NCBI GenBank assembly: GCA_023395555.1
Contig: JAEWYQ010000084.1
Span: 74,465-138,464 of the forward strand
Direction of reading: 5' to 3'
Length of the DNA stretch: 64,000 bases
Source of the DNA: Bacillota bacterium
GTDB lineage: Bacteria; Bacillota; Clostridia; Lachnospirales; Lachnospiraceae
Shown here: piece by piece, positions 43,534 through 52,654 of the stretch
Numbering within the stretch: position 1 is the stretch's first letter
Layout: each line of letters starts with the position of its first letter
Position numbers and translations under genes: made by a program
Notes under the pieces: model-generated
What the model was told of the DNA's origin: nothing
Seen by the model: only the letters and a program-made list of their open reading frames with translations
Database searches by the model: none

Positions 43534-45257
43534 GATGTCTTTCCACCTCCTGCCCTCAGCCCCTGACTGCGGTCACTGTTTTTGAATCCCTTCCCGCCTC
43601 TGTCCTTGCCGTGGCTATTTTTTCCGCCATGGCTATCTTTTCCGCCATGGCTATCTTTTCCGCCATGCTTCCGGCTCCTTCGGAATCCTCTGACGGCTGC
43701 TGCAAGAAGGATCACCGCTACTGCTGCCGTCAACAGAAAATTCATATTTTTCTTCAGTACTTCATTACGGTAACGGCGGAAGGCAATGGAGTAGAATTCA
43801 CTGCTCATTCCCCGCTTCAGATAATCCATAGCCAGCTTATAATTCCCCGCCGTCAGATAGGCCTTGCCGATGCCCACATATGCCAGCTCGTTATTCTCAT
43901 CCAGCTCCAGCACCTTAGCCCACAGCTCCACTGCCTGGGCCTCGTCTCCGTCATACCGGAGCGCCACCGCCTTGTTAATCAGATTTCCGTAGTCCGTTTC
44001 GGTGAAGGTCAGAATCTCCGCCCGGTAAGCATCCAGAACAATTACTGCTTCTCCGATATTCTCAATCGCTACCGGACTGGCGAAGGTTCCCTTCTGGGTT
44101 CCCAGCCCTCCAAAGATATATAGCAGATTGCCCTCATGGTCATAGGTGAATATTCTGCCCCTCCGGCGGTCCAGCATGGAGTACATTCCCTTCTCGCGGT
44201 ATACCACATCGGTGATCTGGGAAGGCCCGGCATATTTGGAGAAACCGTCGATCAAGAGATCGCCGCCCACATTCTTATTCTGCCCCTTCTTAATAACATC
44301 CTGACCCTTAGGATTGAGCCTGCGAATTGCCTGGAGCCCCTCGGCATCAATATTGGAGGCGTAGACAAAGCCGTCGCTGTCCACATCCATTCCGGTGAAT
44401 TCCGTAGGAATATAGAGCTTTTGGTTCGAACGCTCCTCCTTGGTGGCAAGCCTCTTCCAAAACTTTTCCCAAAGGGATATCTCCACCTCGATGGTTCCGA
44501 AGAAGCCCATGAATTCGCCGTTTTTCTCAAACACCATAATTCCCTGGAACATATTCTGGGCAATGCAGTAGATACGATCCGCATAGTCCACCGTTACCTT
44601 CAGAGGGGTGAATACGTAATTATCCTCCAGCTCCTCCGAAGCGGGATTGGCAACAATCTTAACCAGCGCCCCTTCCCCGTCCAGAACAACAATCCGGTTA
44701 TTCTGGGAATCCGCAATATACAGCTGGTTGTTCTGGGATACACAGACGCCGTAGGGCGCCTTAAAGGTATCCTTTCCTCCATTGTCAAATTCCGTAATGA
44801 CTGTTTCCACACGAGTCATGTTCTTATTGAGGATAATAATCCGGTTATTGCCGGTGTCCGCAATTACGATTCTTCCATCCGGGGTCTTGCACAGATCCTG
44901 AGGATTGCTGAAGGCCCCCAGAGGCTCTCCGTTATATACCAGCTGGGTTCCCGATACGGAATCAGAAGGAATATAGGCCGCCGGAGTAAATACAATATCT
45001 TCATAAAAGTTATAATTATAGGTATCATAGGGCAGCTCGTTGGCCAGTGCGGCTGCAGTGCCTCTCCAGACCAGAGCTGCCGCAAGAACAGCCAGAACCG
45101 CCATTTTTCGGAGCATAAAGCCGGTAGTTCTCCTCTTGCCGCCGTTCAACACATTGCAGTCTAATTGCTGCTTACCGCTACTTAGCATATATCCGGCTGC
45201 TTGCTGTCTGCCACTGTTTCTCCATCTCCATCGCTTCATAATCCCAGCTCCCCTCAT
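43530..45257 (-). CDS. NHL-repeat beta-propeller with TPR and membrane anchor
   Basis: The 575-residue protein has a signal or anchor segment (LAVLAAALVWRGTAAALA), then a six-bladed NHL-type propeller at about residues 90-420 (GRIVIADTGNNRIIIL, QLYIADSQNNRIVVLDG, GFVYASNIDAEGLQAIRRL). A TPR-like pair follows (AVELWAKVLELDENNELAYVGIGKAYLTAGNYKLAMDYL) and a C-terminal membrane helix (FLLTAAVAVILLAAAVRGF). The tail has three GGKDSH units encoded by an 18-base tandem repeat. The protein is likely on the outer face, tethered at both ends. Start is the ATG at 45257, overlapping the permease stop by 4 bases; a second ATG 18 bases later is possible. Function unknown; probably part of the sugar-uptake machine. 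Confidence 0.75.
   Translation of the reverse strand: MRGAGIMKRWRWRNSGRQQAAGYMLSSGKQQLDCNVLNGGKRRTTGFMLRKMAVLAVLAAALVWRGTAAALANELPYDTYNYNFYEDIVFTPAAYIPSDSVSGTQLVYNGEPLGAFSNPQDLCKTPDGRIVIADTGNNRIIILNKNMTRVETVITEFDNGGKDTFKAPYGVCVSQNNQLYIADSQNNRIVVLDGEGALVKIVANPASEELEDNYVFTPLKVTVDYADRIYCIAQNMFQGIMVFEKNGEFMGFFGTIEVEISLWEKFWKRLATKEERSNQKLYIPTEFTGMDVDSDGFVYASNIDAEGLQAIRRLNPKGQDVIKKGQNKNVGGDLLIDGFSKYAGPSQITDVVYREKGMYSMLDRRRGRIFTYDHEGNLLYIFGGLGTQKGTFASPVAIENIGEAVIVLDAYRAEILTFTETDYGNLINKAVALRYDGDEAQAVELWAKVLELDENNELAYVGIGKAYLTAGNYKLAMDYLKRGMSSEFYSIAFRRYRNEVLKKNMNFLLTAAVAVILLAAAVRGFRRSRKHGGKDSHGGKDSHGGKNSHGKDRGGKGFKNSDRSQGLRAGGGKTS
43611..43664. repeat. Three 18-bp tandem repeats coding GGKDSH
   Basis: On the plus strand the unit ATGGCTATCTTTTCCGCC recurs three times (first copy with two changes). 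It encodes a Gly-Lys-Asp-Ser-His tail of the NHL-TPR protein. Copy number could vary between strains. Confidence 0.85.
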
Positions 45258-46159
45258 TCTTTCATACCCGAAGTAGTCATGGTCTCCATAATGTTGCTCT
45301 GGCAGATCAGGAAAAATGTAATCGGCACTGCCGCAATAATAAAGGTTACCGCCGCACCCGCTCCGGCTCTGGCCGCACCGCCCTGGGTAATCTGCTGCAA
45401 TGCAAACTGCAGGGGCTTCAATTCCTCATCCCGCAGAAAGGTTCCTCCCGTATTGGCCCACATCTGCTGGAACTGGAAGATAGCCAGGGTCAGCCAGGCC
45501 GGCTTTACATTGGGCATTACAATCCGTCGGAAGATCAGAAATTCGCTGGCGCCGTCAATTTTGGCGGATTCCATTAAGGAATCCGGAAGCTGCTCCATGA
45601 ACTGCTTCATCAGATAAAGCCCCATGCCAAAGGACCAGGCAGGAAGAATCAGTGAAAAGTATGTATTGTTAATTCCCAGCCAGGATACAATCATATACTG
45701 GGGTATCTGGGTTACCGTCCAGGAGAACATCATGGACAGTACCACCAGGCGGAATAACAGATCCTTACCGGGAAACTTATGCTTCGCCAGAGGATAGGCC
45801 GCCAGGGATGCCACCAACACATGCCCGGCCATCCCTCCTCCCGTAATGATGATGGTATTAATGATATACCGGGAAAAGGGAATCCAGGAATCATTCATCA
45901 GCACAAACAAATCCGAGAAATTCTCCAGCACCGGATTTTTCACAAAGATCTTGGGAGGATATTGAAACAGCTCATCCAGGGGCTTTAAGGCATTATTTAC
46001 TATCATAATGATGGGAAGCGCCATAAAGACACCGCAGAACAGCATCAGGGTAAAGAGCAGTCCATTTCCCGCCTTGGACCGGTTCAGCTGCTTCTCCCTC
46101 GGCCTGCGCCGGAAGGGGTTCCACCCTGTCTTCGAATAAATAGCAATCTGGTTCTTCAT
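45254..46159 (-). CDS. Carbohydrate ABC transporter permease, MalG type (first pair)
   Basis: The 301-residue permease has six membrane segments (GNGLLFTLMLFCGVFMALPIIMIV, HVLVASLAAYPLAKHKFP, and so on) and the EAA loop LMESAKIDGASEFLIFRRIVMPN. Its start overlaps the MalF-type stop by one base (TAATG). It is the partner of the gene at 46159-47217 and works with the giant SBP at 47207. GAGGAGGG precedes the ATG. Confidence 0.92.
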   Translation of the reverse strand: MKNQIAIYSKTGWNPFRRRPREKQLNRSKAGNGLLFTLMLFCGVFMALPIIMIVNNALKPLDELFQYPPKIFVKNPVLENFSDLFVLMNDSWIPFSRYIINTIIITGGGMAGHVLVASLAAYPLAKHKFPGKDLLFRLVVLSMMFSWTVTQIPQYMIVSWLGINNTYFSLILPAWSFGMGLYLMKQFMEQLPDSLMESAKIDGASEFLIFRRIVMPNVKPAWLTLAIFQFQQMWANTGGTFLRDEELKPLQFALQQITQGGAARAGAGAAVTFIIAAVPITFFLICQSNIMETMTTSGMKE

Positions 46160-47217
46160 TATTCCCCGACCCTCCTCAAGAGTTTTTGCACAAACTTATT
46201 TGTGCCTACCATCAGCAGGAACAGTATGGTTGCAATGGCCGATGCGTAGCCCATCTCAAATCTGGTGGAACCGTAATCCAGAAGATGGGTTACCACGGTG
46301 GCTCCCGAATAATTCACAGAAGGATTTCCCGCCAGGTTAATGGATATATCCGCCACGGCAAAGGACTGGGTAATCTGCATCACGGCACCGAACATAAGCT
46401 GGGGCTTCATAGCCGGCAGAGTGACAAACCACAATTCCTGCCAGCGGTTCTTTACTCCGTCCAGGGCCGCCGCTTCATACAGACTTTTGTCCACCGTCTG
46501 AAGACCGGCAATAAAGGCCAGAAAGCCCGTGCCAAGGCTCAGCCAGAGCTGGACGATGATCAGAAAGGGCATAATCCACTTTGCCGTCTTCATCCATACA
46601 ATCGCCTCATTAATGATCTCGTAGCGGAGTAAAATGCCGTTAAGATAGCCATAGCGGTCACCTGTAAGAATCAGATTCCATACCACATAGGCGTTGCCGC
46701 AGATACTGGGCGCATAGAATACCAGCGTCAGAAATGCCCTTAGCTTTCCGCGGAATTCATTGATAATCCATGCGAACAGCAGACACAGAAGATAGCTGGC
46801 AGGCCCGGTGATTACGGCAAACAGCAGCGTGTTCTTCAAGGATATCATGAAAATATCATCTTCCAGCAGCAGCTTGGTATAGTTTTTCCAGCCTACAAAG
46901 GTGGGCAGCTCCAGCATATTGAAATTAGTGAAGCTGAGCCCCATGGACATTGCCACCGGCAGTACTGTGAAAAAGAAGAACAGGATAAAATACGGCGCCA
47001 GCATCAGATAGGAAACCCGGCTTTTCCCCATGCGATAGCGGAGCGTTCCCTGACGTCTGGCCAGCTCCAGAACCTCCTCCGATCCGATCTCTTGAACACA
47101 AGCCTTATTCATGCTCCCCACTCCACTTTCAGTATTCTTACGATCTCCCATGTTAATATCTCCATTCTGCCGGTGCCCGGCCTTGCCATGCCCCGGCATA
47201 TCATTCTTACTTCCCAT
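46159..47217 (-). CDS. Carbohydrate ABC transporter permease, MalF type (first pair)
   Basis: The 352-residue permease has an N-terminal cytoplasmic tail of about 65 residues and six membrane segments (VSYLMLAPYFILFFFFTVLPV first), plus the EAA loop LYEAAALDGVKNRWQELWFVTLP. The ATG at 47217 overlaps the SBP stop by 11 bases and has AGGA 5 bases upstream; a second ATG at 47151 has GGAG 8 bases upstream and would shorten the tail by 22 residues. It forms the first transport pair with the MalG-type gene that follows. Confidence 0.9.
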   Translation of the reverse strand: MGSKNDMPGHGKAGHRQNGDINMGDRKNTESGVGSMNKACVQEIGSEEVLELARRQGTLRYRMGKSRVSYLMLAPYFILFFFFTVLPVAMSMGLSFTNFNMLELPTFVGWKNYTKLLLEDDIFMISLKNTLLFAVITGPASYLLCLLFAWIINEFRGKLRAFLTLVFYAPSICGNAYVVWNLILTGDRYGYLNGILLRYEIINEAIVWMKTAKWIMPFLIIVQLWLSLGTGFLAFIAGLQTVDKSLYEAAALDGVKNRWQELWFVTLPAMKPQLMFGAVMQITQSFAVADISINLAGNPSVNYSGATVVTHLLDYGSTRFEMGYASAIATILFLLMVGTNKFVQKLLRRVGE

Positions 47218-50200
47218 CGCCGTCCTGCTTCCTTGCTCCGTCCGTCCCGGTCAATCCCAGCTCAGCCAGCTTGTATTCAATCTCCGCGTTAATATAGATT
47301 ACTTTCTCCATCAGCTCCTCCCTGGGAGTTGAGGTGTCCGTATCCGTAACCACGGTATAAAAAGCATTGTTGACATTACGCCAGGAATAGTAACCGCCCG
47401 GTACCTGCCGGATGCCCTTGAGCTGCTCAAATTGCGCCGTCAGCGCCCTATAATCCTCCACCGGCCAGGCCAGCCTCGCCAGCGCTTCCAGATTCGCCGT
47501 TGCCACTCTGGCACTGGAGCCCATGAGGCTCTCCATCTCCCGCCCGTATAGTACCTGTGTCTCCGCAGAGGTCCACCACTTCAGGAAGGTCCAGCTCTCC
47601 TGGGGATGCTTGGTACCCGCCATAATGATATCCGCCAGACCGATGGTTCCGGTGGTGTGATTAAGGGTCCCATCCTCCTGCATGATTCCGGGAACCGTGG
47701 TAAATTCCCAGAGTCCTTCGATATCAGGAGCGGACACCTGCAGGTTATTATAGACAGTATAGTCCGCGATGATAAGAGGACATTCCCCGGTACGGAAGCG
47801 TTCCTCCGCGCTGGTTTCCTTATCCAGCTTATAATCCGTGTAAAACTCACAGTATTTCTTGAAGGCGTTGACCGCCACCTCGGAATCAAGAGCGGAGGCG
47901 GTTCCGTCCGCATTATAATAATCGCCGCCCATCTGGTACAGCAGCATGGCAAAGATCTGTTCTCCCGGATACATGCCGAATTCCATCTGGTTCTTGGCAA
48001 GCACCGTCATGGCCACCTTTACCTCGTCCCAGGTTCTCGGAACCTCCATCCCGATCTCGGATAAAATGTCCTTTCGATAGAACATCATAAGAAAGGTCTG
48101 GGTATCCGGCAGCGCATAGACGCTGTCCCGGAAGGTAAAGGGCACCAGGGCGCTTTCGGAGAAACGTCCGGCAACCTCCTGATAATCCGGAAATTGGGTC
48201 AGATCCAGCACCGCATTACGGATTCCGTAATTCACCGGGGTATCATTGGCCGCGCTGATCAGATTGGCTGCCACCTGGGTGGAAGCAACCTGGGTCGGCC
48301 CCACCTGGATCGCCACATCCGGGCCTTCTCCCGCCATCTCCGCCTTCAGCAGGGTGCCCATATCCACCAGCTGGACATTGACATTAATGCCCTCCTCTCC
48401 GGTGAAATTATCATCGATGAGAGATTTGATCACATTGGCCTGATCCCGTCCGGTTCCGATCCACAGGGTTAATGTTACACTTTCGTCGTCCTTCTCCGAT
48501 ACGTTGCCGATCATGTTATAGTTTATAAGAAAAGAATAGAATAACCGCTTGATTTCATATGCACATTTGGAAAAAAAGGAATCCTGCCGGTATTCCGCCC
48601 TTTTGTCTGCGGAATAGATATTAATCCGATCCAGCGCAAGAGGCTGAACCACCACCTGGGTGAGCCAGTTGCCGCAGGCGCGGACATTGATCTTATAAGC
48701 AGTGATTACCTTTACAAAGTCCTCCTGGTCCTTAATTAAGTAGGTCAGCTGGTCTCTCATGGTACGAAGCACCGCCTCCTTCTCCGAACCGGATCCGGCA
48801 AGGGCACGCAGTTCGATAATGGCATCGGCAATCTGATCCCGTACATCGATCAGCTCCGCCTCCAGTCCGGGCAGGGTCGCTTCAATCTGGTAATCCCGGT
48901 ATTTATCCGGCTTTACTCCGATGATGCGGATCACCTTGCGGTAAATGGCATTCAGCTTTCCCACCGCTTCCTTGACCTCTCCTATGATACCTGCAAATTC
49001 ACCCAGCACCACTTCCATGCGAATGGTATGGCGGCCCGGCTTCAGATAGAACTGGTAGGCATTCCCCTTCTCGTCGGAAAGCACCACATCCTTCCAGGAA
49101 GAGCTGTAGCCAAAGCCATATGCCTCCATTTCCTGAAAGGGAACCTTACCGTCGATCATAATTCTGCGCGATACCTTGATCCCCCGGAGATAGCTTTGCT
49201 TTGCATACATGGATATATTGTAATACCCGGCTTCCTCCACCTCAAATTCCCATTCGATCCACTGCCCCGCATCCCGCCAGGACTCATCTCCGATGGTATT
49301 ATTCAGCAGCAGCTTGGGACTGGAGGGATATACCGCAGGCGAGGACTGGTCCTGCCGGGGATACAGCATCTGAGAGGAGGTCACCTTTGCGTTCTCCGCC
49401 TCGATACGGATAAACCGATCTTTGGTCTCCGCAGCGCCTTCCTGGTCCCACAGAGCTTTCTGAGTCTTGTAATCCCGGACCTCTTCCATATATCCCAGGG
49501 TTAATTTATGGATCAGCATGGGCTCCCTTAGGGATAGTATGGATATGGTATGCTCCCCCTCTGTGAGATAGATTGCCAGGGGTGCTGTGATATAGCCGTT
49601 GCTGTCATAGCAGTAGTCCCTGATCCAATCCGGAACCTCCAGCCCGCCCGGCTTGAGATCATTTCCCTGATTATCCTTCTTCCAGCTCATTACGGTAACA
49701 CCATTGTCATCCACATGGGATTCGCTGACCTCCGTCGTCCACAGCCGGCTGAATTCCACTAAGGACAATTCCTTATAGGGCAGCTCCCCGTCAATAAAAA
49801 TGCTTCTCTGTATATCCGAGCTCTTACCCTCTATGGGATAGTACTCCAGAGACAGATAATAGAAACCGCTCTGCTTCACCTTTACATCAAACTCCACCAG
49901 GGCATCCTCAGAAGTCAGCAGGCTGTCTCCTTTCCTCCCCTGATAATCCGTATAAATCACAGGAACGGCTTCCGCTTCTCTCTCCTGATACCTGCTGTAG
50001 TCCGCCGCCGCAATCTCAATCTCCGTTTGCGGATAGCTTCCCGTATGGCTTTCTATGTAGGTATTATAATTTGGCACCGAAGCATCGATGGAATAGGTAT
50101 TTAATGCCTCTTCAAAATCCCCCGGCGTCTTGTCACTTGCCGCCTGCGCCGTCCCCCTGTCCGGAGATGCCGTAAGATTTAAGTGTGTCGGAACGCCCAG

Positions 50201-50266
50201 GTATGAGATTGCCGACAGAATCAGCACCCCTGCCGTCATCCGACTAAAGTAGCTCTTGATGTTCAT
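47207..50266 (-). CDS. Giant sugar-binding protein: SBP fused to two carbohydrate-binding domains
   Basis: At 1019 residues this is more than twice a normal SBP. A signal segment (MTAGVLILSAISYLGVPTHL) is followed by two jelly-roll-like carbohydrate-binding regions at about residues 95-270 (VEFDVKVKQSGFYYLSLEYYPIEG) and 290-430 (WIEWEFEVEEAGYYNISMYAKQSY), each with the HTIRMEV/HTISIL motif of CBM35-like folds. A helical linker (430-600) leads to a family 1 SBP (about 605-960: VTLTLWIGTGRDQANVIKSLI, EMAGEGPDVAIQVGPTQV, PRTWDEVKVAMTVL). There is no lipobox. The preferred ATG at 50266 follows AAAGGGG; a TTG 18 bases up is weaker. It likely captures mannan chains for the first permease pair. Confidence 0.85.
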   Translation of the reverse strand: MNIKSYFSRMTAGVLILSAISYLGVPTHLNLTASPDRGTAQAASDKTPGDFEEALNTYSIDASVPNYNTYIESHTGSYPQTEIEIAAADYSRYQEREAEAVPVIYTDYQGRKGDSLLTSEDALVEFDVKVKQSGFYYLSLEYYPIEGKSSDIQRSIFIDGELPYKELSLVEFSRLWTTEVSESHVDDNGVTVMSWKKDNQGNDLKPGGLEVPDWIRDYCYDSNGYITAPLAIYLTEGEHTISILSLREPMLIHKLTLGYMEEVRDYKTQKALWDQEGAAETKDRFIRIEAENAKVTSSQMLYPRQDQSSPAVYPSSPKLLLNNTIGDESWRDAGQWIEWEFEVEEAGYYNISMYAKQSYLRGIKVSRRIMIDGKVPFQEMEAYGFGYSSSWKDVVLSDEKGNAYQFYLKPGRHTIRMEVVLGEFAGIIGEVKEAVGKLNAIYRKVIRIIGVKPDKYRDYQIEATLPGLEAELIDVRDQIADAIIELRALAGSGSEKEAVLRTMRDQLTYLIKDQEDFVKVITAYKINVRACGNWLTQVVVQPLALDRINIYSADKRAEYRQDSFFSKCAYEIKRLFYSFLINYNMIGNVSEKDDESVTLTLWIGTGRDQANVIKSLIDDNFTGEEGINVNVQLVDMGTLLKAEMAGEGPDVAIQVGPTQVASTQVAANLISAANDTPVNYGIRNAVLDLTQFPDYQEVAGRFSESALVPFTFRDSVYALPDTQTFLMMFYRKDILSEIGMEVPRTWDEVKVAMTVLAKNQMEFGMYPGEQIFAMLLYQMGGDYYNADGTASALDSEVAVNAFKKYCEFYTDYKLDKETSAEERFRTGECPLIIADYTVYNNLQVSAPDIEGLWEFTTVPGIMQEDGTLNHTTGTIGLADIIMAGTKHPQESWTFLKWWTSAETQVLYGREMESLMGSSARVATANLEALARLAWPVEDYRALTAQFEQLKGIRQVPGGYYSWRNVNNAFYTVVTDTDTSTPREELMEKVIYINAEIEYKLAELGLTGTDGARKQDGDGK

Positions 50267-50336
50267 TTGCCATACCCCTTTCAATCATTTGCGTGAGAAT
50301 GTATTTTCCCCCGATACCATTCCCGCTCCCTCTATT

Positions 50337-52022
50337 TTACTTCAGGTCATCAACCAATCTTCCGTTAATCGGGTAGGATGTGAGATCCGGCAGTTCCTCC
50401 AGAGTCAGGACCTTCTCATGCCGATACGCCTTCTTCAGCATCTCTTCCTCGGTATATTGCTCGCTTAAGGTGAAGATGCCGATATCCTTAGCTACAAATT
50501 CCCCGCTCCAGGTACACCACATTCCCCACATCACTTGATCCCGAAGCGCCAGATCCGGATCAAATACACAGCCGTTCTCCGTGAGATAGACCAGCTTCTT
50601 GGCCTCCGTATAGCTCTGGGCCTTAATATAGCGGGCCGCCTGGGAGGTATAGACCCGTTCGCCGGGGTAGATATCCTCCCCTATGATGTCCACATAATCA
50701 TCGCCGGGATACCAATCCCCATCCTGTCCGTTCCACACCCAGATCAGATTATTCAGCCCATATTCTACAGTGAGCCTTTCATATAATAAGAGATAAAGCT
50801 TCTTAAATGCCTCTGCTCCCGATGCTCCCCACCAGAACCAGCCTCCGCTTGCCTCATGAAGCGGCCTCCACAAAATGGGGACTCCGGCTTCTTGCAGCAC
50901 CAGCAGCTCCCGGGCAATGGCATCAATGTCCTTCATCAGAAGGTCATAGCCTTCCGGGTCTTTGCCGTCCATGATCTTCTTCAGATTAATATTGGTGGCA
51001 TCGGTATAAAATCCCCGGTACCATTCCCCTGTCAAATATTTTGCCGGTGCATTCCAATGCCAGCAGAAGGTCACGATACCTCCGCTCTTCCAGAAATCAA
51101 TTGCCAGCTTCGTCTGATTACCAGAACTGCCGCGCTCCACCCGTGAGGGTGTGTACTCTATAAAGTCAAGCCCCAATACCGCCGGGGTCCTGTCGGTTGT
51201 CTTTTTCACGACTGCGAATTCCTTACCGTACTGTCCCGTGCTGCAATACTGCCCGGAAAGGAAATATTCATCATAGATATCACAAAGATAGCTCATGAGC
51301 CTCTTTGTATTGTCCGTGGCTTTGGTATTGACCAGAACCGGCGATACCTGGTAGCGCTGTGGATTCAATTCCTTTGCCGTATGTATTTCTAATCTGTCCA
51401 GCATGATATACCCCCAATAGCTTTCTACTTTGATCTTATGTTCTCCCTCCGTGAGGTACACACGCTCCAGCACCGACTCTTTGAAGTCCTTGCTGTCCGT
51501 TGCGATTACTCCCAGCTTCTCATCATCGGCATAGATATAATTCTCTTTATATCCGCCGGTACTGGCAGCAAGAAAGACCAAATCATAAAACCCCTCTGTT
51601 CCAATCTGTACCGTAAGAGTACAGGTATCCCCGCTTTTGTGAAATCCCTCCGCATAACCGGTCCCGCTGCTGTCAGAAGCCGCTTCTCTGAAGGTCACAT
51701 TACCGGTAAAGACTCCATCTTCCGCCTCGACTGTGCAGACCACTTCCTGCTCTCCCTCCAAATACAGGGGTGCTTTCTCCCAAATTCGTGCAGCACCCTG
51801 TGAAGAGACTTCTTCCGGGGTATTCTCCTTCCCGATACTCTCTCCCTCGCCAGAGACATCCCCTTCCGCCTGTGAGATATCCTCGTCCATAGCCCCTCCC
51901 CCTGTATGCAGAGCATCCGCTTCAGATATTTCATTTTTCTGCCCGCCTTGCCGGCAAGATATGCATCCGACAGCAACACTCCACAGTACCGCTGCCAACA
52001 TCAGATATCTTTTCTTCTTCAT
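50337..52022 (-). CDS. GH26 endo-beta-1,4-mannanase lipoprotein with CBM35-like domain
   Basis: The 561-residue protein has a lipoprotein signal (LMLAAVLWSVAVGCISC), an acidic linker, a CBM35-like domain at about residues 90-215 (EDGVFTGNVTFREAASDSSGTGYAEG, SYWGYIMLDRLEI) and a GH26 domain at about 225-555. The catalytic-acid motif RPLHEASGGWFWWG (Glu near 390) and the nucleophile motif YLTENG (Glu near 482) are both intact, with VTFCWHWNAP and LIWVWNGQDGDWYPGDDYVDIIG. It should cut mannan or glucomannan on the cell surface. The ATG at 52022 follows GGAGG closely; one 21 bases up lacks a site. It is the first gene of the sugar operon. Confidence 0.92.
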   Translation of the reverse strand: MKKKRYLMLAAVLWSVAVGCISCRQGGQKNEISEADALHTGGGAMDEDISQAEGDVSGEGESIGKENTPEEVSSQGAARIWEKAPLYLEGEQEVVCTVEAEDGVFTGNVTFREAASDSSGTGYAEGFHKSGDTCTLTVQIGTEGFYDLVFLAASTGGYKENYIYADDEKLGVIATDSKDFKESVLERVYLTEGEHKIKVESYWGYIMLDRLEIHTAKELNPQRYQVSPVLVNTKATDNTKRLMSYLCDIYDEYFLSGQYCSTGQYGKEFAVVKKTTDRTPAVLGLDFIEYTPSRVERGSSGNQTKLAIDFWKSGGIVTFCWHWNAPAKYLTGEWYRGFYTDATNINLKKIMDGKDPEGYDLLMKDIDAIARELLVLQEAGVPILWRPLHEASGGWFWWGASGAEAFKKLYLLLYERLTVEYGLNNLIWVWNGQDGDWYPGDDYVDIIGEDIYPGERVYTSQAARYIKAQSYTEAKKLVYLTENGCVFDPDLALRDQVMWGMWCTWSGEFVAKDIGIFTLSEQYTEEEMLKKAYRHEKVLTLEELPDLTSYPINGRLVDDLK

Positions 52023-52088
52023 GATTCCTCCACAGCTCTTCATCGCTTCTCATTATTTTTAGCTGGCAGCATTGCACAGCAGCTATCG

Positions 52089-52151
52089 AATGCATTGGTT
52101 ATGCAATATACTGCATTATGCATTATGCATTTATATATGATTATGCATCAT
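52089..52151. repeat. Cluster of ATGCAT motifs in the GH26 leader
   Basis: The hexamer ATGCAT or TGCAT recurs at 52091, 52101, 52112-52130 (three copies in 7-base steps) and 52143. It begins at the predicted transcription start and runs 60 bases into the leader. Such clustering near a promoter suggests an operator for a regulator of the sugar operon; simple AT-rich drift is the alternative. Confidence 0.45.
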
Positions 52152-52180
52152 ATTATATCACAATAATGTCAAATGGTCAC
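52152..52180 (-). promoter_or_regulatory. Extended -10 promoter of the sugar operon
   Basis: Minus-strand GTGACC (52175-52180), 17 bases, TATAAT (52152-52157), preceded by TGA as an extended -10. It lies about 130 bases before the GH26 ATG. The rest of the 52023-52654 gap holds the ATGCAT cluster, an AT-rich stretch with nothing I can name, the hairpin at 52534 and the terminator at 52583. Confidence 0.55.
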
Positions 52181-52518
52181 TAGGAATATTTAAATTTTTT
52201 CAGTTATTTTTGGACACAAAATAGAGTTGTTTTTATATCTCTTTTTGTAATATATCATTTTATTATTTATATTATACATAATTCTATACGATTAATGCTC
52301 TTATTTGAATATTTTATACACATCCCCTTTTTATTCATATGTTTTTACAGACTCAAGCTCATCGCCCATGTCCCAGGAATATCTATCAATAATTTTGCAC
52401 CATCTCATGAAGCAAAATAAAGCATTTCATTTTCAAATTTCAACGCATTCCCTATCCGCTTATCAAAACTTCTCAAAAAACCTGCCAAAATACATATGAC
52501 AGCGTTTCCCATAGGTAA

Positions 52519-52590
52519 GTCCAAATACAGTAATAGAGCGGGATTCAGAGAATCCCGCTCTAACCATTGACATAACATCATCAAAAAAGG
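52519..52590 (+). repeat. Dispersed repeat, copy A (ISL3-end-like)
   Basis: About 70 bases match the segment at 60646-60714: GTCYAAATAYAGTAAT, then RGAGCRGGATTCAGA, then TTGACA and AAAAAAGG. Inside it TAGAGCGGGATTC, AGA, GAATCCCGCTCTA (52534-52562) is a perfect 13-base hairpin. Copy B ends with a sequence like the GGCTCTTTGTCAA ends of ISL3-family elements, so both may be remnants of a small related element. Confidence 0.6.
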
Positions 52591-52624
52591 CTGTTTTAAA
52601 ACTGAAAACAGTTTTAAAACAGCC
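52583..52624 (-). terminator. Terminator of the MsmX-type ATPase gene
   Basis: A perfect 16-base stem (GGCTGTTTTAAAACTG, loop TTTT, CAGTTTTAAAACAGCC) is followed by TTTTTT on the minus strand. It sits 31 bases after the ATPase stop and isolates that gene from the sugar operon. Confidence 0.93.
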
Positions 52625-52654
52625 TCTGTTATTATTTCTTATCCATGCATTAGA

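Noticed and set aside
44136..45164. A 342-codon plus-strand frame opposite the NHL-TPR gene
   Set aside because: Mirror of a well-supported gene, with no recognisable domain and no start signal.
52152..52172. TTGACA close to TATAAT upstream of the GH26 gene
   Set aside because: The spacing is only 9 bases, too short for a promoter; a GTGACC -35 with 17 bases and an extended -10 fits better.
52305..52499. A 64-codon plus-strand frame in the gap before the ATPase gene
   Set aside because: No ribosome site, low-complexity Ser/Tyr content, AT-rich noncoding surroundings.
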